A stretch of DNA of 64,000 nt from Pieris napi (lineage: Eukaryota; Arthropoda; Insecta; Lepidoptera; Pieridae): assembly GCF_905475465.1 (NCBI RefSeq), contig NC_062257.1:4960001-5024000 (forward strand), given 5' to 3'. Position 1 is the stretch's first letter. Each line of letters starts with the position of its first letter. The notes under the pieces were generated by a model. The model was not told the DNA's origin and made no database searches. It saw nothing but the letters and a program-made list of their open reading frames with translations. Shown here piece after piece: positions 1-10,400 of this stretch. The position numbers were made by a program, and so were the translations under genes.

Positions 1-26
1 AATATTTGCATTACAAGGTATACGAA

Positions 27-240
27 TATAATGAAAAAACTTTTTAACCGGATTAAAGTTATGTATTATTATAAACCGTGACATGTCACCGTGACCACGC
101 ACGCTGTGAAGCACGCGAAACGTCGGATAAATTTAAAATTATGTTAAATAGTTGTAAATTTATAATAATACATAACTTTAATCCAGTTAAAAAGTTTTTT
201 CTTTAAATGTGTAAAGGTTATGTTAATCAAAGACAATACA
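27..240. repeat. Foldback repeat with long inverted arms (family F), copy 1
   Basis: The left arm near 36-60 (AACTTTTTAACCGGATTAAAG) pairs with the right arm near 170-205. The centre carries CACGCGAAACGTCGG. Related copies lie at 3233-3390 and 48520-48725. No coding capacity; this is a MITE-like element. Confidence 0.65.
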
Positions 241-282
241 AGGTATACAAAGTGTCTTGTATGATAGTTGAAGTTATTAAAA

Positions 283-571
283 AAAAATCAGTGGCGCTAC
301 AACCTATTTAGGTCTTGGCCTCAGATTTCTGAATCTGTTTCATGATCATTTTTTGGCAAGTAGGTGGTCAGCCTCCAGTGCCTGCCTCACGCCGCCGACT
401 TTTTGGGTCTATCCACATGTCGGTTTCCTCACGATGTTTTCCTTCACCGTTCGAGCGAATGTTAAATGCGCACATAGAAAGAAAAGCCATTGGTGCACAG
501 CCAGGGATGGAACCTACGACCTCAGGGATGAGAGTCGCACGCTGACGCCACTAGGCCAACACTGCTCTTCT
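283..571 (-). repeat. tRNA-headed SINE (family S), near full length
   Basis: On the minus strand it begins AGCAGTGTTGGCCTAGTGG (A box-like TGGCCTAGTGG), followed by a degenerate B box (GGTTCCATCCC). It ends near GCGCCACTGATTTTTTT. Other copies are at 10769-11052 and 47970-48246, with fragments at 8370-8443 and 53802-53863. Confidence 0.8.
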
Positions 572-638
572 TGTTGAAATTATTAAAGCATTTATTATTT
601 CACTGTTTTGCAAAAAATAAACAATGGCGCTACAAAGT

Positions 639-1415
639 TCTATACTCTGATTTTTAATTCCATAGAATTCTGACAGCAATCATTTTTTGACATTACGAGT
701 CTGAACATCTGAGTCTATACATACATTTTATTTGTCAGTAAATGTATCTGTTAACGTAAAATTGTAAACACCGTTAGATTGTAATCTATCTCGCGAGATT
801 ATAAACTGTCGAAAGATTGTGAACCTCAGCGTACTGCTTACAATTTAACGTATTATTATTCGGATAGATAGATTGTACTACACTAACTTAGTTATCATTC
901 AAACTTCTTTGGTCAATTACAGATTAATTTTACTTCCCAACAATTTCATATAACTACCGAATAATAATACGTTAAATTGTAAGCAGTTCGTTGAGGTTCA
1001 CAATCTTTCGACAGTTTACAATCTCGCGAGATAGATTACAATCTAACGGTGTTTACAATTTTACGGTGACATATCCATTTTATCAAGTGCGGTGCTCCAC
1101 ATTAAAAGTGGTACGTCCCTTTTTATCACAAACAGTAAAAAACGCATAAGTAAAGATAACATTTTATTTTAAAGGTTTACTAAACCTGGAAATAGTAGGC
1201 AGTAATGCCAGGTAAAGAATAAAATAAAGTAATTAAAATTAATTCGATATATTGTAAGTTATTAATATTTAACTTTTTGTAGGTAAAACATAAAAAATAG
1301 GTAGCATTTTATTTTTTATTCACAAATGGGTCAAATTTGTCCCATTTTCGGTGGAGAACACTTTAATAGCAACTTATGAAATTTCGGAATTCTACGAAAT
1401 GAAAAATCAGAGTAT
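639..1415. mobile_element. DNA transposon relic with TACTCTGATTTTT ends, split by a MITE
   Basis: Inverted ends TATACTCTGATTTTTAATT at about 637-656 and AAAAATCAGAGTATA at about 1402-1416 are flanked by TA, suggesting a TA-duplicating element. The right part of a related copy lies at 57540-57930 in the opposite orientation. The family F2 foldback MITE (750-1070) interrupts it. No intact transposase was seen. Confidence 0.6.
750..1070. mobile_element. Foldback MITE with TCTCGCGAGA in both arms (family F2), copy 1
   Basis: Inverted arms of more than 100 bp start GTTAACGTAAAATTG and end CAATTTTACGGTGAC. Each arm contains the palindrome TCTCGCGAGA. A second copy at 25565-25880 is in the opposite orientation, including the central spacer. 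No ORF. Confidence 0.8.
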
Positions 1416-1442
1416 AGGTCTGATTTAAACACTTTTACATAC

Positions 1443-4400
1443 TTTATTCGCCATAACGCCGTCCTTATCATCCTCGGCCAACCTCCTTATCACTTCTAAT
1501 AGTTTATCACTTTGTTTCTTACTTGATGTAGACCAACTTGCCTGAAATATAACAAGAATCATTTAATTTTTTTTTTCCTTTATGGCTCTGGCACGGTTTG
1601 TTCATTAGCCAGCGTCAAGTATAAGATTTTTATAATTCGCACTTGTAATTGCCATCCTCGGCCTAGAACGTATTGCTACGTTCTAAACCTTCACAGTCTC
1701 CTTTCTTAGGTAGCATACTCACTGCTTGCCTTAGAAATTCGACCGTGCCCTCCATGTACGGTTTAAGCACTCACCCGGTACCGCACAACCCTCCCTCCCA
1801 AAGGCCGAGAACAAATTTTAAATTAAATTAAAACTTGCCCTCGAACCGGGAATCGAACCCGGTACCCCTCACCTAGCTGCCACTTAATAAGACCGCTAGG
1901 CTATGAGGCCCCTAACTCCATGCTAACGCAATTTGTAAAAAAAAATGAATATGTACATTTTTTTTTACAAATTGCGCATGCTTGCACGTGCTTTATCACG
2001 AAGATGCCTCAATATTGCAAGATATGAATAAAATAAGTAAAAAAATACAACATATTTGCCAGTGCAGCGTTAGCATAGCGTTCAAATAAGAATTGTATTT
2101 TTATGTAATTACTAACATTAGTCTGAAATAAACTTTTTCTTAGTCTAAAACAGAATATTCTTATTTCCATTCAACGAAAACTCTTTGTTCCGTACAAAAA
2201 AATATGTTTATTATGGAACGTAAGATACATGTATCACTTATTCCACGTCATTAAGTTTGAATTTGTAGGCATCCCTACTCATCGGCAAAGAAGACAGAGG
2301 GTGTAGGCCGAGAGAAAAAGCCGGCGTAAAAAACTCTCGGTACTCTTTTAAAATAGCAAATCATTCACACTTATTTTAAAACAAATATCGCAAATTAATT
2401 AGAAGTAGCCTTTTTTTTTTTTTTTTTTGATATCCGAGGTGGAAATGCATTTGCGCATCCCCTGAACAGGGGTATGTGGGACTCGACCCACGCCAAAATC
2501 TCTGCTATTCAGAGACTGGGTGGCAATACCCACTAAAACCACCTCGAGTAGTTCCGACAAAGCCGCGTTACAGAGGCTCCGGGGTCGCTGTCGCATTCTA
2601 CCGGGACCTCAACGGCATGTTTCACTCAAAAACCTCTGGTGCAGTATACACTACATAGGAGGTAGGAGATGGGCATATCTTCTCCTATTTACTCCCCGTC
2701 TTCTACCCCTAGGATTCGTTCTAAAGCGCTCCCTCTCTCGTTCTGCTGTCTCCTTCTGTAGCATGACATGCTCACAGAAGGATAAATTAGAAGTAGCCTG
2801 TCTAGCACTAGTCCCAGGCCCTTTTATCAACTAGATAATCGTTAACTTTATAGTAAGCCTTTTTACACAGCTTTTCTTTAATACATTTCTTAAATTTATT
2901 GAAAGGCAGAGATAAAAGAGCCTCTGGGATTTTATTAAAGAGTATCCCCTTTCCCAAAAAAGAATTACTAACTTTAGATAGTCTAGTACGGGGAAATTGC
3001 AGCATGCGTTTGTTCCGAGTATTATAGAGTTTACATTGTATATAAATATAGTTCAAGAAATCTAATTAATTAAAATCTCAAAAAGAAAAACAATCCGCGA
3101 AAAAAGAGGACACCGTGAGCCATTTCTGCCAAAACCCTCCATCTTTTAGTCGATACCAAATCCGGGGAAATAAATACAGATAAGGCAACTTTCTCTACAG
3201 CTCTGATACTTTTTGACATCCAACACCTTTTGTCTTCAGTCACCGTGACCACGCACGCTGTAAAGCACGCGAAACGTCGGATAAATTTAAAATTATGTTA
3301 AAAAATTGTAAATTTATAATAATACATAACTTTAATCCGTTAAAAGCTTTTTTCTTTAAATGTGTAAAGGTTATGTTAATCAAAGACAATACTAAATCTA
3401 ATTAGTTAAGTATCATATGTTATTAAAGCTATACAATAGACATACCTTAAAGCAATCAAAAAGATGATCCAACTGGTCAGGCGTGAAGTCCCAAGCCAAT
3501 TTAGCCAATAAATCGTGTAGATTTTTAACGATCGCCTCGTGTTTCCCGTGCTGAGCCTTCCATATCGCGTCTAAGTCCTCTCTCGTGAGGGAATTCTCTT
3601 TTATCATAAACCTAAGCATTTTCTCCAACCGTTCAACATATTGGGGCTGGTGTAAGGAATCACGTAATACTATATCAACTACTCCATTTTCTCTTATCCA
3701 CGTCTGGAAAGGGGTACAAATTATACATTTTTAATACAAAATAAGATTGTATCCAGGGTAGGGTCTTGACTACTAGATTTATTTATTTATTTATTTGATC
3801 AACGGTATTCCTACAGCTACTTATTAAACAATATTCAAACAATTACACTGTACACAATAGCCAAAACGGAATACACATTTAAACATACACAAAGCACAAT
3901 TTCACCTATACAAATACAAAGAATATATGTATTTATAATAAATTCTAAGTTCTAAGACCTAAGATTCACTGCTCATCACAATATATATTTATATATATAT
4001 ATATAAATATAAATATATATTTATAAATATATATTTATATATATATATATATATAAATATATATTATTAATATATAAATTTGATTTGGAATATTTACAGA
4101 TTCAGTATTAAAACGTTCCAAATCAGTCATCTAGCACTTGTATATACGTTGTTCATAAAAGTTTAGAATGTGTGACTGTGACCCCCGAACGGTATCAAGT
4201 AATGCATAGATGGCACAATGTGCTAAAGAAATTCATTATTCTAAAGTACAAAATGGGATGATAGGGAAGAAAAAAATTGATAAAATAAAGAATACATAAT
4301 TAAGAAGAATAACTAAGGTAGCAATGAAAATAAATTAACTTAAGTGAAAATGGGCGGGGCACGTGGCAAGAAGGACAGAAAAGTGCTTTGCTCCGATTTT

Positions 4401-7400
4401 CTGAAGAAGACAATCTAGTAGATGGATAGACCAAATTAAGAAATCAGAAGAGAGTGGCACTGTGTAAACAGAAATGGCGGATGATGAGGCCTTCGTCAAA
4501 AAAGAGCACACAAATACAACTAGAAATGAGATGATAGAAATAGTTTTTTTTTTTTTATGTAATAGAGCAAACGGGCAGGAGGATCACACTGCCAGAAGGC
4601 TCGCAAGTGCGTTGCCGGCCTTTCAAGAATTGATACGCTCTTTTCTTGAAGGACCCTTAGTCGAATCGGTTCGGTTACTTCAGTGGGCAGCTCCACATAG
4701 TGGTGGTGCGCGGCAAAAACTGCCTTGAAAAACGCTCAGTTGTGCAACGACGGAGTTCGAGGTGATACGGATGGTATTTTGTATTTTGCCTTGACGTCCG
4801 ATAATGAAACTCAGCTGCTACTAGACCGAACAATTCCAAAATGTAAAGTTAGAGATTATTATAACATACTAGCGGACCCGACAGACGTTGTCCTCGTTGT
4901 CCTGTCTTAACTATGAATATTGATTTCAAATTGGTATAATTAATTAAAAAATATTTCAGAAACAAAGTGTTTATTATTCTAATGCTTTATGTTATACAAC
5001 ATTCTTTGCTTGTTTTTCTGGCTCGCATATTATTATATTATCAATATAATAACTCCGATCGAAGCATTTATTTTGAACGATATTCATTTTTCTTACATCC
5101 TCTGACGATATTTGCAGCACGCATTCTGTCAATGTTGTGTTATGTCAAACGCCATAAGGTTACACCAAAAAGTTCGAATTGTATGGTGGTTAAGTATTCT
5201 TGAATTTTCTAATTTTCCGCGCAATTTTTTTCTTTTTTTCTTTTATAAGAACCTTCTCCTGACAATTACAAACACAACAAAAAAAAAATCAGACAAATCG
5301 GTCGAGCCGTTTTCATGTGATGTCGTGACAACGGAAAACGGGTTTCATTTTTATATATATAGATTAAGTAATCAAATAAAACAATGAAAATTTCGGTAAT
5401 CTGAAGTATTATATTGAGTCAAACAAAAACGCATGGCATAACATATAGGCAACGTTAGGGATTGGACGGGTGATTTGACTGCGGAAGAGTTAGAGAGTCA
5501 CACACGCTTCACCAGACTGAGAGGCGACAGCCAACCTCAAGAATGGAGAGAAACAAAAGAACAGCCACTTACCGTTATCACACCCGGCGTCAACCATTCC
5601 GGCTTCGGCTGTTGGGAAATCGTACTTATAAGTTGATTTATTTCATTCAACGCCGACATTTTCCCGTTAAACGACGACATTTGCAACAACCGCAGTATCA
5701 TCTTCAGCCGAAACATTTCCAAAGCTAAAAAACAAATTTAATTTATTTAATTTAATAATTAAGCCTTTCGGACTAGTGGTCGGAAATCGGGAACAGGATC
5801 GGGAGCGCTGGAAGTTCCTCGTTTCGGATGGCTTATGTCTACATAAAAATAATACAATAAAAATAATATACAAAAACACAATAAAACAGTGTGTGAGATA
5901 AAACGTTCAATATAAAAACGTCGTCATCAATACACCTTCCAGTACAAAAATATACAAGAATTTTTCACAAAAAAAATATTGGTTGTTTGTAAAGTAGGTT
6001 TACGATCGAGATGTTTACGTGATAACGTCTTATTGGTGATATAAGTTTTTGGGAAGTAAGGAATTAATAAGGATAACAATTTTTTCAAATTTTAAATTAC
6101 ATCTATCGTTTTATTCACACTTTTGATGATAAATTTCGGGTGTAAAATGACAAGTTTACTTATTCGACTATGATATACATTTTTCTTCATACATTCACGG
6201 AATGATTGGCAGCGCTCGAGATGAGACGGGAGATCGGTCCGTCTCTCTCTCGTTATACCTGCGATCGCGCTCGTGAGATTTTGGTGTGACACAAGTTTCT
6301 GAACATGTCACCCGACTAAAACGATTTTAAAGACGTTATCACGTCAAAAAACAAATTTTCACTGTTATATAAGCACAATATTCACATAACACGTGTTACT
6401 TGCAACTAAACTAGCTGAGAAATTCCATTGTACATAGCAGCCGTGGCTCCGCTTTCCTGCTGTTCGATATCCCTACTGCTATTTTTATACACAGGTATCT
6501 TTAAAAATGTTCCTATATGTCTACTCAGGTAAGATTTAACATATAAATAAAGTAAAATATTTAAAGTGAAAATATATAGTCAAACATTAATTTTTCATAA
6601 TATTTTTTTAATTTGCACAAAAAAATTTTGGGTAAACATTGCAATTTATAGTTTAAAAAACAATATCCCACATCATATTAATTCATTCACTGTAACTCTA
6701 ATCCGAGGTTTTACGGTTTTGAATGCTCCGGGCACTCTACTATACATAGATGTTTTATTTAAATTTAAACGCATAGACAATGTGTGGGTAATATGTGTAA
6801 AAAAGCAACTGTTGACGTAATCACTAAAGAAAAAAGATCTCAGAAGAGTATTCTCTTGGCGCTTAATAATAATTTCCGTTGTGTTGCATTATACGGTACG
6901 ATGGCCCACATTGTAGTAGCATAGGAGCGGAATATTACCACGCCCCTATGCAACTACAGGGTAGGCTTTCGACCTTAAATCTTCCATTTTCTTTCTTCGA
7001 CGTACCTAAAAACTCTTAAGGGAGCGTTCAAGTATTACGTAACGAATTGGGCGGGGCGGGGATTGAAATACGCGTTCTTGTTAATATTATTTTCGGCTTT
7101 CCAGTACTTTACACCACATAATGGTAACTTTTAGGTATAAAAAGTCACTAGGTGGTCACTGTACTTGGGTACAGAAAAACGTTACTGTGTGTTACATGGG
7201 GGGCGGGTCAATAATCTCCAAAAATTGCGTGACGTAATACTTGAACGCTCCCTAATTAGGTAATACATGACATAAAATGTTTACCCTGTTATTCATGAAA
7301 AGCTTAATTACACTAAACTAAAACAGTCTTTCATTTATTTCTATGAAATTGGGTTTACGTTATGAGGAAAGAAGAGAGAGAATGTAATTAGTGAAGTGTG

Positions 7401-10400
7401 TTTAGCATGTAATTGGTGAAGTGTTTTAGCATGTAATTGGTGAAGTGTGTTTAGCATGTAATTGGTGAAGTGTTTTAGCATGTAATTGGTGAAGTGTTTT
7501 TAGCATGTAATTGGTGAAGTGTTTTTAGCATGTAATTGGTGAAGTGTTTTTAGCATGTAATTGGTGAAGTGTTTTTAGCATGTAATTGGTGAAGTGTTTT
7601 AGCATGTAATTGGTGAAGTGTTTTAGCATGTAATTGGTGAAGTGTTTTTAGCATGTAATTGGTGAAGTGTTTTAGCATGTAATTGGTGAAGTGTGTTTAG
7701 CATGTAATTGGTGAAGTGTTTTAGCATGTAATTGGTGAAGTGTTTTTAGCATGTAATTGGTGAAGTGTTTTAGCATGTAATTGGTGAAGTGTGTTTAGCA
7801 TGTAATTGGTGAAGTGTTTTTAGCATGTAATTGGTGAAGTGTTTTTAGCATGTAATTGGTGAAGTGTTTTTAGCATGTAATTGGTGAAGTGTTTTAGCAT
7901 GTAATTGGTGAAGTGTTTTAGCATGTAATTGGTGAAGTGTTTTTAGCATGTAATTGGTGAAGTGTTTTTAGCATGTAATTGGTGAAGTGTTTTTAGCATG
8001 TAATTGGTGAAGTGTTTTTAGCATGTAATTGGTGAAGTGTTTTTAGCATGTAATTCGTCAAGTGTTTAAATGTAACTGAAAATGTACTTACATTTAAGTA
8101 GGCTGTGATAGTTCGGTGTCCTTACAGAAACATATTTGCATGCCTTTATCAAACACGATACTGTATCAGTCTTGTTCTCGCTCCCGCGCGCTTCGCGTTT
8201 CAACTCGTCATCAGTTAGACTTTCTAGAAGGGTCGGAATACATTCCTGAAAAAATAAATTGAAAAGAAATGCGTCAGTAATCCTGCAACTTATTGACTCT
8301 TTAAATTATTCTTAACTTAACAACAATCTGTCTTTGGCCTCTTTCTGTTTTTTTTCTAATAGGCAAGTACGTGCACAGCCACGGTTCAAATTAAACTTCA
8401 GGGATGAGAGTGGCACGTAACCAATAGGCCAACACTGCTCTACCTTTAGCTAGCAGGATTTATATTCAAAGATTTTTGAACTTAACGGATAAATGAGCCG
8501 CGATTTCCCCACTCAAGAAGAAGTCGAAGTAAGAAGTAGACATGGGGAGTAATTGGCTGTGCCAAAAATCAATCTGGAACTGTTTCGGAAAATCACCTTT
8601 TGTATGGCAATTAAAGTTTCCAATAAATAACCAAAAGAATTAAAAGATCTTCCGACTAGAGTCTTTAAAAAGCGAGTTAGTGTATTACTTTTGAAAAAAA
8701 TGTACTATTCAATAAATGATTATTTGAATGAGACACTGTAGTTGATATAAATAATATTTGAATAATAATGTAAAATGTAAGATTCCTTAAGACAAATTTG
8801 CGCGCCATTGTGTGTGGCAGAATATGCGAACTTACGATTGTACCACCTTACACATTATTGTACCATATTCTTGCAATAAATTATTATTATTAAAACCCTT
8901 GGTACTTACCAGAACTGGCAATAGATAAACGGTGACAGTGTGAGGCGTCAGTAGATCGTGGCAAAGTCCAAGCGGCTTCAGTAATTGCCATACAGCCGCA
9001 ACTCTACTCTCACCTGATGTTGACATCTCTAGAGAAGACGGCTGTTCAGAACGAGACGATATTGAACCCTGAAAGAAATTATTGTTAAAAAACAAAAATT
9101 AATGTTGACAACCATTTCAACTACTGCACAATGGAATCTCCTTGGTTATACTTTAAAATACTACATTGTAGTATGTTTATTTTATTACATTTAGCTTCAA
9201 TTTCCAAATGCCATAAGGAGCGTTCAAGTATTACGTGACGCAATTTTTGGAGATTATTGAGATTTGAGGAACCCCCCCCCCCCCCAATATAACGCGCCGT
9301 AACGTTTTTTTGTACCCAAGTATAGTAAAACATTTCGTGACCACCTAGTGACTCTTTATACTTAAAAAATAGCATAATGTGGTGTAAATTACTGGAAAGT
9401 CGAAAATAATATTAACAATAACGCGTAATTAATTCCCCACCCCGCATCGTAACGTTTTATAAAAGGTCCCCCCCCCCCCAAATTCGTTACGTAATACTTG
9501 AACGGTCCCATACCCAAATTCCAAATGCCTATTAATAATGACAAGACCGTACAAATTAAAGAAGGCCCCGCAGGGGTCTGGGTCTCTCCTGCCGGTGCCC
9601 CTGTTCTATTTATATATATATATATATATTTATTATTAGTTACAAAGAAGATATACCTCCATATTGTCAGCGCTGCTGATTATGCTATCGGTGACATCCA
9701 CCTTCTGTTCCTCACTTTCAGTGATCTCATTGATAACTTTCTCTTCATTCACAGATGTTGTTAATTCTGTCTTTTTGAAACCCATTATGATTTCAAAGCG
9801 TTCCCTTATTTTCTCGAACCCACCGTTTTGGCCAAATCTAAAACAATTTATGTGAAACATATTATTATATTTATTTTAAAATCTAATTTCCTTTCAAGAG
9901 TATACTTGATTGTTAGCGTTACTTAAGCCCAAGTATAGCTTAAGAACGTCAAATAGTATCCAGGCATATTGAAGTTATTCGTTTAATAATAAATAATTAA
10001 TAATAATAAATATAATAATAATAATTTATTTAAATATAATATTTAAGCTTAAGGTAAAGTTTTAGATTTTTGTATTCTGATATTTTTTATAAGAATGTTA
10101 GTTCTTTGACTTGATAACATCAAAAAGGCATCACCTTATTAAGGTGATGCCGTGATAATGAAGGGCATTAAAGATTCATATTAAAATGAGCCTAAGACTA
10201 AAATTGTGATAGCTGATGGCGACGTGTATCTCGTTCGTATATATATTAAGTTTCTCATGTAAATAAAAATACATTTTTTGTAATAAAAAATAAAGTTCTT
10301 TAAACATTATCACGCTTTTTCCCAATAATCATAAAACTTCAGATATAATTAATGCCGCAGCTGACCAATTCCTAAACATATAATAAACCATCTCAATCAA

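Noticed and set aside
2476..2834. Overlapping plus-strand ORFs of 60-104 codons
   Set aside because: They lie antisense to a retroposon insert and its LINE host and span the insertion boundary.
7381..8068. CRISPR-like array
   Set aside because: Units are contiguous with no unique spacers, and the organism is eukaryotic. It is a minisatellite.
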